Source of the DNA: Bdellovibrionaceae bacterium UBA6502
GTDB lineage: Bacteria > Bdellovibrionota > Bdellovibrionia > Bdellovibrionales > UBA840
Assembly: GCA_002436415.1 (NCBI GenBank)
Contig: DJMA01000051.1
Location: 8,745-65,173, forward strand
Direction of reading: 5' to 3'
DNA: 56,429 bases
In this document: piece after piece, positions 23,849-31,569 of the stretch
Position numbering within the stretch: the stretch's first letter is position 1
Layout: every line of letters begins with the position of its first letter
Notes under the pieces: model-generated
The model's database searches: none
What the model was told of the DNA's origin: nothing
The model's input: only the letters and a program-made list of their open reading frames with translations
Translations under genes and position numbers: made by a program

Positions 23849-25172
23849 AAACTCTGTGAATCAAAAACACCAGGCCAGAGGCGGAAATACTTAAGCCAAT
23901 GGCCAGAGCAATCCAAATTCCGATCAATTGAAAATCAGTATAAAATGCCAGATAGTTTGCAAGGGGAATCGCAATCACCCAATAACTTACCATAGTAATG
24001 ATGGTAGGTCGTAAGCTCTCTTGGAGGCCACGTAGAATCCCAATAGACACAGCCTGAATTCCATCGGCCAATTGGAAAACACCTGCAATGAGTAGAATTT
24101 TTGCGACAAGGCTAGTGATTTCCTCGTTGTCTAAATAGATTAAAGGCAATTGGTATCGAAAGCTAAAAAATAGAATTGAAATGATTGTCATATAAACCGA
24201 AACAATCTTGATATGATTAAAACCCATTTCTCTTATTCGATGAAATTCACCTTTGCCAAGTACGCCACCTATTTTTACACTTGCAGCAAAGGACCATCCC
24301 ATAGCAACCATAAAAGTGAAAGAGCCAATGTTTAAAGCGATTTGATGAGAGGCAATTTCTATTTTACCGAGCTGACCGGCAAGAATGCCGGCAGTTGCAA
24401 AAGCACCTACTTCAAAAAGATACTGGCAACTACTTGGTACTCCTAGCTTTACAATGGTCTTCCAAATGTCTTTTTCTAGCTGAAACTTTTTAAAACTCAG
24501 ACGATATAACTTTTCATAAGTTTCGTTAAAAAAGGTATGCTTTGTGAACAACACAAAGATACACAATCGAGCCAAGAAAGTAGCAAGACCGGCACCATAA
24601 ATTCCCATTGCTGGAATACCAAATTTTCCAAAAATGAAAATCCAATTGAAGAAAGCATTTAACGGAATTGCTAAATAGTTATAAGCCATCGGTATTTTAG
24701 AGTGATGGATACCATCATAAAACTGACGTTGCGATTGAAAGAGGGCAACCAGAGGCAGGGTAGCAATTAGCCAAGGGAAGTAGCTCCAAAATAGATTGTT
24801 TACGGCTTCGGTTTGGTCGAACCACTCTAAATGAGAGCCTACAAATAACATTCCTAATACAGAAAATAAGGAGAATAAAAAAAGTAAAACCATGCTATGA
24901 CGAAGTAGTTTTCCAACGCGAAAATTTTGTCCAGAACCGATAGCACTAGAAATTAGTGGGCTTGCGGCTGAGGCTAAACCAGTTTGTGTAACAATGAAAA
25001 TGGCATAAAGATTATTGCAAAAGGCAGTAGTTGCCAACTCATCTACGCCCACTTTTGCAACCATGATATTATCAATCGCACCCATTAGGATATAACTGAT
25101 TTGACTTGAAATCATTGGCAGTGCGAGAGGCAAAGTGTCTTTAAAATCTTGGTAAGCGCTTGTCTTTTTCAT
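23811..25172 (-). CDS. MATE-family multidrug/toxin efflux transporter
   Basis: 453-aa inner-membrane antiporter exporting organic cations or drugs with Na+ or H+. Twelve hydrophobic segments and MATE signatures are visible: LPLALPMISSQISYILMGAIDNIMVAKVG at the N-terminus (broken here as LPLALPMISS and GAIDNIMVAK), GAIDN, and a second half beginning GVPSSCQYLFEVGAFATAG. The ATG at 25172 is preferred; an upstream TTG would add 16 polar residues. The last 38 bp overlap tail-to-tail with the cytochrome-barrel gene. Confidence 0.9.
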   Translation of the reverse strand: MKKTSAYQDFKDTLPLALPMISSQISYILMGAIDNIMVAKVGVDELATTAFCNNLYAIFIVTQTGLASAASPLISSAIGSGQNFRVGKLLRHSMVLLFLFSLFSVLGMLFVGSHLEWFDQTEAVNNLFWSYFPWLIATLPLVALFQSQRQFYDGIHHSKIPMAYNYLAIPLNAFFNWIFIFGKFGIPAMGIYGAGLATFLARLCIFVLFTKHTFFNETYEKLYRLSFKKFQLEKDIWKTIVKLGVPSSCQYLFEVGAFATAGILAGQLGKIEIASHQIALNIGSFTFMVAMGWSFAASVKIGGVLGKGEFHRIREMGFNHIKIVSVYMTIISILFFSFRYQLPLIYLDNEEITSLVAKILLIAGVFQLADGIQAVSIGILRGLQESLRPTIITMVSYWVIAIPLANYLAFYTDFQLIGIWIALAIGLSISASGLVFLIHRVSKNIGEVGFVSK

Positions 25173-25401
25173 AACTTTAGGTTTGCGGCAAAGTGTAACT
25201 TTAGTGGCAATTGCTTTCAAGTCTGAGAGATATAAAAAGAAGCTAGAGGCTTTGATTGGGTAAAATATACTGGTATTTCGGGGGGCTGTCGGGCTTTACA
25301 AAAAAATCAGTTACTCCTTCAGAGAAGTGGTCTTTGCGAGAAAAAAATAGTGTTTTCTGAAATGAGAGAGAAACCGAGCTTTAGTAATAAACTAAATAAA
25401 A

Positions 25402-26076
25402 CTAATATTTTAGAAGTTGTTTTAATTCTTCAGCGGCCTTTTTCTTTTTGCCTGTGTTGTTAGAGATGAAGAAGTCGATATTTACATTGTCGTAGCCCAG
25501 GGCGAGATGTCTGATTTTTATTTTTTCTAAAAAACTCTTTTGAGAAATTTTATGAAATCTCGATAGTTCGGTAGTTGAGGCGCGTAGTTTTAGCGCTAGC
25601 TCTGCGATTCGAGCATCGGGGTGATTTGCGTAATCGTGTTCGTTAGGGTAGGACAGTTCTTGCCAATGCTTCATTGCCACAGAATGGGTCCAATAGCTAA
25701 ACTCAATAAAACGAGGAAGCTTCACTTGGTACTTTTGTTCGATGAAATGCTTTTCTAAGGCACTTATTGCAATGGCAAGAACCCAGCTCAAATAAACTGA
25801 TGAACTAGCCAGGAGCTCTGAGTTTAATCGTAACTCTAAGCCAGTATTGGTTTCTTGAATCTCATAAAGTTGTAGGGGATTTTTTTGAGTGATTTGATCA
25901 AAGCGATAAATTTCAAAAAGATCATCTAGTTTTTCAAATTTATCCAAGACTTTAGTGCCGCTAGGACTCATCTCTAAATGATGTATTGAAAGTCGCCTTT
26001 GGCGGTTTACTAAACCTTCGGCAAAGCTAGAAATAGAGAAAATGATTATTACGAAAGTCGCGATAAACTTGTTCAT
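25402..26076 (-). CDS. Secreted protein of unknown function
   Basis: 224 aa from the ATG at 26076, preceded by GGGGGATCG; signal peptide MNKFIATFVIIIFSISSFA. A longer frame to 26148 would bury the signal. The mature chain is helical and charged (HHLEMSPSGTKVLDKFEKLDDLFEIYRF; shown in parts: SPSGTKVLDKF and LDDLFEIYRF) with a hydrophobic stretch SVYLSWVLAIAISALEKHF. The C-terminus is Lys-rich. No family is recognised. It is divergent from the kinase operon, 142 bp away. Confidence 0.68.
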   Translation of the reverse strand: MNKFIATFVIIIFSISSFAEGLVNRQRRLSIHHLEMSPSGTKVLDKFEKLDDLFEIYRFDQITQKNPLQLYEIQETNTGLELRLNSELLASSSVYLSWVLAIAISALEKHFIEQKYQVKLPRFIEFSYWTHSVAMKHWQELSYPNEHDYANHPDARIAELALKLRASTTELSRFHKISQKSFLEKIKIRHLALGYDNVNIDFFISNNTGKKKKAAEELKQLLKY

Positions 26077-26185
26077 CGATCCCCCAGTGGATTGAAATGA
26101 TCCTAACAAAGCAAAAGACTTTTGCCAAGAAGAGACAAGATTAAACAATCTGGACCTTTTTGCAGGGAATTAGAGGGAAAATCTT

Positions 26186-26212
26186 TAAATTTCAAATACT
26201 TAGTGCCGATAA
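26186..26212 (+). promoter_or_regulatory. FliA (sigma-28)-type promoter, leaderless configuration
   Basis: TAAATTTC-N11-GCCGATAA with exact spacing. The -10 box ends 6 nt before the ATG of the kinase gene, so transcription should start at or next to the start codon. Confidence 0.72.
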
Positions 26213-26218
26213 GCTTTT

Positions 26219-28276
26219 ATGGATAAAGTTGCATTCTCAATTCGATATAAATTTCTACTGCTTATCAGTGCATTGCTACTGGCAAGTGTTGTGGGGTATT
26301 TGGGATTAGCAAATCATGTCTTTTCAGAAGATAAGACGGAGCTGGTATTTGATTATAACCGGAGTTTTGTGGCCAACTTATCTTCAGAATTGGATAAAGT
26401 CTTCGAAGCAATCAACGACAAGATTCGCTTAAGTAGCATTCTTTTAGAAAAAGAAGATCAGGATAATTTGCTTGAGCGTCTCTTTGAGCAAGATAAAAAC
26501 TTAGCCTATTTGGGGATTAAACGCCAGGGGGCAAAGAGTTTTAAAAGCATTATGTGGAAGGATGATTTTTTTGAAAGCTATGGCTATAGCAAACAGAGTT
26601 TTCACAGTGAACTACTACTAGAAGAAGAGATTCCTTGGCAAAGCATCAAAGAAAAAGGTTTTCACCTTTGGAAGCCAAAAGCATGGTCCAAATTACCTAT
26701 GGCTGCATTTGCTACGACAAAAAACATCATGAAGTCAGGACGCCCTCAGTCCTATATGTTTTTACTTCTAGTTCGTTTTGATAAATTAGGAATTCAAGAA
26801 ATTCAAAATCGATTGTCAGAGGTTTTTCTTTTTAATAAAAATGGAGACTTGCTTTTTTCTGATTCTCAGCAAACTTTTTCTAATCTATCATTTTTAGAGA
26901 AGACTAAAAATCAGTACGTAAAGACTTCCGTTTTTCAATACACAGAATCAGGCCAGGATTTTTTAGCTGCCTTTTCTAAATCTTTCTCCAACAATTTGTT
27001 GGTGGTTTCAAGGGTTTCAACGCAAAAAGCATTGGCGGTTGTTTGGCAGTTTGTTTACCGCTCAATACTCTTCGCTTCTATCTTTTTAACATTAGCATTC
27101 ATAGTAGCCATATTGTTTTCTAGAAGCTTAACTAGGCCAATCGATCGATTATTGGCAGCAATGAAAAAAGTGGCTTCGGGAGATTTAAGCATTTCTATCC
27201 GCTTGAACACAAAAGATGAAATCAGAGTATTGGCAGAGAATTTTAATACAATGATTCATGACTTAAAAAACTCTAGAGACGAGCTTGAAAATATTAACCG
27301 AGAGCTTGAAGGTAAAGTGAAAGAGCGTACCAAGCAGCTAGAAGAACAAAATCTAGCTGTCAAAAAAGCACAAGAGGCTTTACTACGAACCAGTCGTTTG
27401 GCAGCGGCAGGGGAAATTGCCGGAAGAGCGGCTCATGAAGTTTTAAATCCACTCACAAGCATTTTGACCCGCATTCAAAAAGTGGATAAACGCCTCGAAA
27501 GTAAAAAGAAAGAAGACTTGTTGCTATTGGATGAAATCACTTCGGCCTGGAAAAAAGATTTGGAATCAGGGAAAGAGCATCTTTGGAAAGAGTGGAATCA
27601 ACAATCAAACATAGATCCCTCGAAGAGTCTTCTTGAGGAAGACTTGGAGAATGTTTCACAGATTTATCTAGATTTAAATTCAGAGTTTCAAGAAATGAAA
27701 GAGGATCTAGGTTTCTTATTAGGTGAGGGACATAGAATCAATCGTATCGTGCAAAGTATGAGAAGTTTAAACCGAACTAGTGGTGATCATCAGGTTTATT
27801 CCCTCCATAGGTTGATTGATGAATCCTATAAGATAATGGCCGATGCCATGGATGAAGAGTCTATTCAATTTCATTTTAATCCTTTGCAGACTGAAGTATT
27901 TGTAAAAGTAGATAAAGATGAGTTTGTCCAAGCTTTAACAAATTTATTCCGTAATTCAATCCAGTCTTTCAAGGCGAAAACAGATAATGAGCGATTCATC
28001 CGCGTAAGTTTATCGGAGCTTGAAAGCAATGAGGTTCAATTTCAAGTGATTGATAATGGAATGGGAATCAGTCTTGAGAATCAACAAAAGCTTTTTGAAA
28101 GCCAATTTAGTACCAAGAGTTCCGCAGAGGGAACTGGTCTTGGTTTGAGTATTAGTCGCAGATTTATTCGTTCTTTTAATGGCGATCTATTTTTAAAATC
28201 CTCAGAGCCTGATAAAGGCAGTGTATTTGAAATTGTATTACCAATAGAAACGAAACAGGGGAGAGTTTCGGCATGA
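26219..28276 (+). CDS. Membrane sensor histidine kinase
   Basis: 685 aa. A transmembrane helix lies at about 10-30, an extracytoplasmic sensor domain at about 31-275 and a second helix at about 280-302. HAMP follows (SRSLTRPIDRLLAAMKKVASGDL), then a coiled coil to about 395. The H-box is GRAAHEVLNPLTSIL with His406, and the ATPase domain carries NLFRNSIQSF, DNGMGIS (about 612) and GTGLGLSI (about 637). An unusual insert of some 90 residues separates the H-box from the second dimerisation helix. There is no Shine-Dalgarno; a FliA-type -10 box lies 6 nt before the ATG. The stop overlaps the next ATG (ATGA), so it heads a four-gene operon. Confidence 0.92.
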   Translation: MDKVAFSIRYKFLLLISALLLASVVGYLGLANHVFSEDKTELVFDYNRSFVANLSSELDKVFEAINDKIRLSSILLEKEDQDNLLERLFEQDKNLAYLGIKRQGAKSFKSIMWKDDFFESYGYSKQSFHSELLLEEEIPWQSIKEKGFHLWKPKAWSKLPMAAFATTKNIMKSGRPQSYMFLLLVRFDKLGIQEIQNRLSEVFLFNKNGDLLFSDSQQTFSNLSFLEKTKNQYVKTSVFQYTESGQDFLAAFSKSFSNNLLVVSRVSTQKALAVVWQFVYRSILFASIFLTLAFIVAILFSRSLTRPIDRLLAAMKKVASGDLSISIRLNTKDEIRVLAENFNTMIHDLKNSRDELENINRELEGKVKERTKQLEEQNLAVKKAQEALLRTSRLAAAGEIAGRAAHEVLNPLTSILTRIQKVDKRLESKKKEDLLLLDEITSAWKKDLESGKEHLWKEWNQQSNIDPSKSLLEEDLENVSQIYLDLNSEFQEMKEDLGFLLGEGHRINRIVQSMRSLNRTSGDHQVYSLHRLIDESYKIMADAMDEESIQFHFNPLQTEVFVKVDKDEFVQALTNLFRNSIQSFKAKTDNERFIRVSLSELESNEVQFQVIDNGMGISLENQQKLFESQFSTKSSAEGTGLGLSISRRFIRSFNGDLFLKSSEPDKGSVFEIVLPIETKQGRVSA

Positions 28277-29547
28277 GTGCTTTAAGACAATTGCAAAAAA
28301 ACTATGAACAAACCTTAGATACTTCCTTTCAATGGAATTATCGAATCTTGGTTGTCGAAGATCAAAAAGAAGTGGCCCAGAGTTATACGGATATCCTTGA
28401 GCATTCTGCCAAAGTCATTCCATTACAGCGAAGCAGTCGATCGGCAAGAATAGAAAGTGTTAATCAAGACTCTCCAGAGAAACACTTTCCCTTCGAACTA
28501 ACAATTGTTCACTCTGCCGCAGAGGCATTGGATGCAATGAAAGCGGCAAAAGCTAAAAAGCAGTCTTTTGCTATGGGCTTTATTGATGTACTTCTTGGCG
28601 ATGGCATGGATGGTATTGAACTATTAAAAGAAATGCAAAAAATGGATGAGGATTTTTATGGCGTCCTAGTAACGGCTTACCATGATCGGGATGTAGATAG
28701 CATTCACAGATTTTTAGGTGAAGACAAAGTTGATCAATGGGACTATTTAAATAAACCATTTACGAATGGTGAAATCCTGCAAAAGGCAAGAAATTACATT
28801 AGCCTTTGGAACTTACAAAAAGAGAGTAAGATTCGAGAAAAGGAAATGCAAGAGCTACGCAACCAGGTTTTTCAATCGGAAAGGTTTTCTACCGTTGCAG
28901 CAGTAGCTCGTGGTGTATCTCATGAATTTGGAAATATTTTATTACAAATTATGGGAAAAGCGGAACTAGGACAAATGGGGGATGAGGCCAAGAAGACCCA
29001 TTCTTTGGAAAAAATCTTGGAAGCAAGTATTCGAGCGAATGAAATTTTAGATCGTTTTAATCATCTTGCAAATCCTGGAAACACGGAGTTCCCGAAAGAG
29101 TCTCATAATATTCATAATATCGTGAGCAGTGCCTTAGATTTAATGGAACATCAGCTAAAAACACAAGGTATCAAAATTTGCAAAATTAAGTCTGACAACG
29201 GCAAAGTTTTTGTGAATGAAACATCGATTATGCAGGTACTGACGAATGTCTTTATTAATGCAAGTCATGCAATGCCTGGTGGGGGTCAAATTGATCTTGG
29301 AGTCTATGATCAAGGTGATTTCTGTGTTTTAAAAGTAAGGGATTACGGAACTGGAATTGCGGATAAAGACCTAGAGCATGTGTTTGATGCTTTTTATACT
29401 ACTAAAGGAAAAAAAGGAACTGGTTTAGGATTGTCGATCTGTAGAGAGATTGTCGAAATCGAGCATAGTGGACACTTTAAGCTTTATAACCATGAAGTTA
29501 AAGGCTTGGTGATTGAGATTCAGCTCCCAAGAAAAGAGGTGGCTTAA
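28273..29547 (+). CDS. Receiver-histidine kinase hybrid, soluble
   Basis: 424 aa. The N-terminal receiver has the acidic pair in ILVVEDQ, phospho-acceptor Asp105 in GFIDVLLGDG and Lys161 in NKPF. It carries an extra ~30-residue insert after the first helix. A coiled linker leads to an H-box VARGVSHEFGNILLQ with His217, then ATPase motifs (NVFINASHAMPGGG; DYGTGIADKD; GTGLGLSI). No membrane segment is present. The receiver-before-kinase order suggests it is switched by phosphate from the upstream kinase and then signals on, perhaps to the single receiver encoded next. It overlaps its neighbours by 4 bp and 1 bp. Confidence 0.92.
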   Translation: MSALRQLQKNYEQTLDTSFQWNYRILVVEDQKEVAQSYTDILEHSAKVIPLQRSSRSARIESVNQDSPEKHFPFELTIVHSAAEALDAMKAAKAKKQSFAMGFIDVLLGDGMDGIELLKEMQKMDEDFYGVLVTAYHDRDVDSIHRFLGEDKVDQWDYLNKPFTNGEILQKARNYISLWNLQKESKIREKEMQELRNQVFQSERFSTVAAVARGVSHEFGNILLQIMGKAELGQMGDEAKKTHSLEKILEASIRANEILDRFNHLANPGNTEFPKESHNIHNIVSSALDLMEHQLKTQGIKICKIKSDNGKVFVNETSIMQVLTNVFINASHAMPGGGQIDLGVYDQGDFCVLKVRDYGTGIADKDLEHVFDAFYTTKGKKGTGLGLSICREIVEIEHSGHFKLYNHEVKGLVIEIQLPRKEVA

Positions 29548-29969
29548 TGGCACAGACGGATTTAAATATTCAAATTCTTGTTGTAGATGATGATAAGCAA
29601 GTTCTTGAGGTTATCGTTGAATACTTGGAGTATTTTGGACTCTGTAATGTGAAGTCATTCTCTAGTGCTCAGCAGGCCTTGACTTATATCCAAGATACGA
29701 GAAATGTGATTGATCTTGTGTTCAGCGACTGGGAAATGAAGCATTTAAGTGGTTTGGACCTTTTAAAAGCGGTGCGCGGAAATCCGCATCGCAAAGAAAC
29801 TCCTTTTATAATGGTTACCTCTCAGGGTTCTATGGAACGAATTAAAATCACTCGAGCGGTAAAGTCAAAAGTAGATGCCTATATTATTAAACCATTTAGG
29901 GCTGAAACTTTAAAAAATAAAATTTGGGATGTATTAGAGTGGAATCAAGAGGATGAGCAAGCTTCATAG
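29547..29969 (+). CDS. CheY-like single-domain response regulator
   Basis: 140 aa, one receiver domain: acidic cluster VVDDDK, phospho-acceptor Asp61 in LVFSDWEMKHLSG, the conserved Thr/Ser in MVTSQG, and Lys in YIIKPF. With no output domain it probably acts by protein contact, on the flagellar motor or as a relay. Its ATG overlaps the preceding TAA (TAATG), and its own 3' end overlaps the glycine-rich surface-protein gene by 17 bp. It is thus embedded in a tightly coupled operon with two kinases. Confidence 0.9.
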   Translation: MAQTDLNIQILVVDDDKQVLEVIVEYLEYFGLCNVKSFSSAQQALTYIQDTRNVIDLVFSDWEMKHLSGLDLLKAVRGNPHRKETPFIMVTSQGSMERIKITRAVKSKVDAYIIKPFRAETLKNKIWDVLEWNQEDEQAS

Positions 29970-31569
29970 TTTTACATTCATATTTATCATCCTTTCTTCT
30001 GCAATAGGGAGAGCGGATAACTACATTCTTGATCTTACTGATTCTAGCATTAAGGCGAGCGGTGATTTAGTTTTAAATTTAGCAGACTCGTCGATTCATG
30101 GGCCACCTCAGGTGGCTAACTACCAAGCTGTTAGCGCAAGTCTTACAAGTAGTCAATTTACTGTGGGTGATGGTAGCCATGGTGTATTTGATAGCAGTAC
30201 TTACGAAAACTTTAGTGTGAATTCTGACCTTAGTGGAAATGTGATCAGAATTGACACCGATACCTATTCAGCCCTGCATTTTACAAGTTTTAGGCTTGAT
30301 GCTGGTTGGACGATTCGTCCTACTGGATCAAAACCCCTTATCATTTATAGTCAGTCGACGGTCTATATCGATGGAAGTATCGATTGTTCAGGAGAGGATG
30401 GTTCTGCTGGAAATGATGATGAAACTCAGCAATCCAGTGGTGGTACTGGTGTTTGCGGTGGTGGAGATGGTGGGGCCGGTGGCTATTACAATACAGCTTC
30501 GACAAGTTTAGTAGATGCAGCTAGTGGTTCATCGGGTGGAAGTTCCGTCAGTGGTGGTGGAAATCCCGCAAGTGATGCTACTAATGGCGGTAAAGGTGGC
30601 GCTGGCGGCGGAGCTTATAGTCAATCTGGAACTGGAGCCGATCAAGGAGTTAATCCAGATGGAGGAAACTCAGGCACTGCCGGTACGAATTTTCAAAACG
30701 ATGAATTTTCAGAAATTGGTGGCGGCTCTGGTGGAAGCGGAGGAGCCGGCTTTTATTCAGCAACTCCTGCCAATGATGCTAGTGGTGGCGGTGGCGGAGC
30801 TGGAGGTGGTTCCATTTTGATTTACGCCTTTGGTGATGTGACCATTACTGATAATGGAAGTGTACTAGCAAACGGCGGTGATGGTGGTGCATCTTCTCAA
30901 GGAGCCGGTGGTGGTGGTGCTGGCGGTGGTGGAAGTATAGCTATTTTTAGTGCTGGTGATATCATAATTAACAACACGGTTTCGGCTGTAGAAGGTAGTG
31001 GAGGCACAAGTAGTACCGGTGGCGCCGGAGGTGATGGTGGTCGTGGAAGAACTTGGGTCGTGGATAGCAGTGGAACGGCTGGAGGGGATACCTTAGAAAA
31101 TCCTGATACACAATTAGTAGCTAGAGGAACAGTGAATGCGGCCAGTGGAACATTTGATTTGGTTAGTAGTGAAATGGATTTACAAAACTCACTACCCTTG
31201 CTGGTTCAAAGCTTAAGTACTGAGAGCCTTAGTGCTTCGAGTAGCCTTGCAATTACTTTTGCTTCTGGCGAAAATTCGGGTTTTACACCTAGTTATTTAA
31301 GTCTTTCTAGCTTCGATCAAGAAAATTCTTTTCGCTATTGGCGACTGAAATTAAGTTTATCTCAAGATACTTCAGGTAGTTTTAGTAAAATAACAAGATT
31401 GGGTTATGAATACACTCCAAATCAGGAAGATGAATTTAATTTTGTATCTGCTTGTGGTGTAATTAAACCTAGCTCGCAAATTCCAAAAGCATTTCTGCTT
31501 TTATATCTTTTACCTCTAGTTTTGTTTGTCTTCTTGAGAGCTAGGAAAACTTCCCCAATCTATGCTTAG
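29953..31569 (+). CDS. Glycine-rich exported protein with C-terminal membrane anchor
   Basis: 538 aa. A signal peptide (MSKLHSFTFIFIILSSAIGR) is followed by beta-strand-rich sequence (DLTDSSIKASGDLVLNLADS). A long low-complexity Gly/Ser region lies at about 155-370 with repeated GG-GG clusters (GGGGGAGGGS, GGGGAGGGG) alternating with short strands such as SILIYAFGDVTITDNGSV, as in beta-helix-like surface proteins. The C-terminus is a hydrophobic helix (AFLLLYLLPLVLFVFL) followed by RARK: a membrane anchor or sorting-type tail. It is translationally coupled to the receiver gene (17-bp overlap), so the upstream kinases may control it or its assembly. The 3' end overlaps the convergent FecR-protein gene by 54 bp. 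Confidence 0.78.
   Translation: MSKLHSFTFIFIILSSAIGRADNYILDLTDSSIKASGDLVLNLADSSIHGPPQVANYQAVSASLTSSQFTVGDGSHGVFDSSTYENFSVNSDLSGNVIRIDTDTYSALHFTSFRLDAGWTIRPTGSKPLIIYSQSTVYIDGSIDCSGEDGSAGNDDETQQSSGGTGVCGGGDGGAGGYYNTASTSLVDAASGSSGGSSVSGGGNPASDATNGGKGGAGGGAYSQSGTGADQGVNPDGGNSGTAGTNFQNDEFSEIGGGSGGSGGAGFYSATPANDASGGGGGAGGGSILIYAFGDVTITDNGSVLANGGDGGASSQGAGGGGAGGGGSIAIFSAGDIIINNTVSAVEGSGGTSSTGGAGGDGGRGRTWVVDSSGTAGGDTLENPDTQLVARGTVNAASGTFDLVSSEMDLQNSLPLLVQSLSTESLSASSSLAITFASGENSGFTPSYLSLSSFDQENSFRYWRLKLSLSQDTSGSFSKITRLGYEYTPNQEDEFNFVSACGVIKPSSQIPKAFLLLYLLPLVLFVFLRARKTSPIYA

Noticed and set aside
29340..29375. AATTGCGGATAAAG match to the repeat-element end
   Set aside because: It lies in the conserved ATPase motif GTGIADKD of the receiver-kinase; the match is coding coincidence and lacks the GGCCCC part and a partner end.
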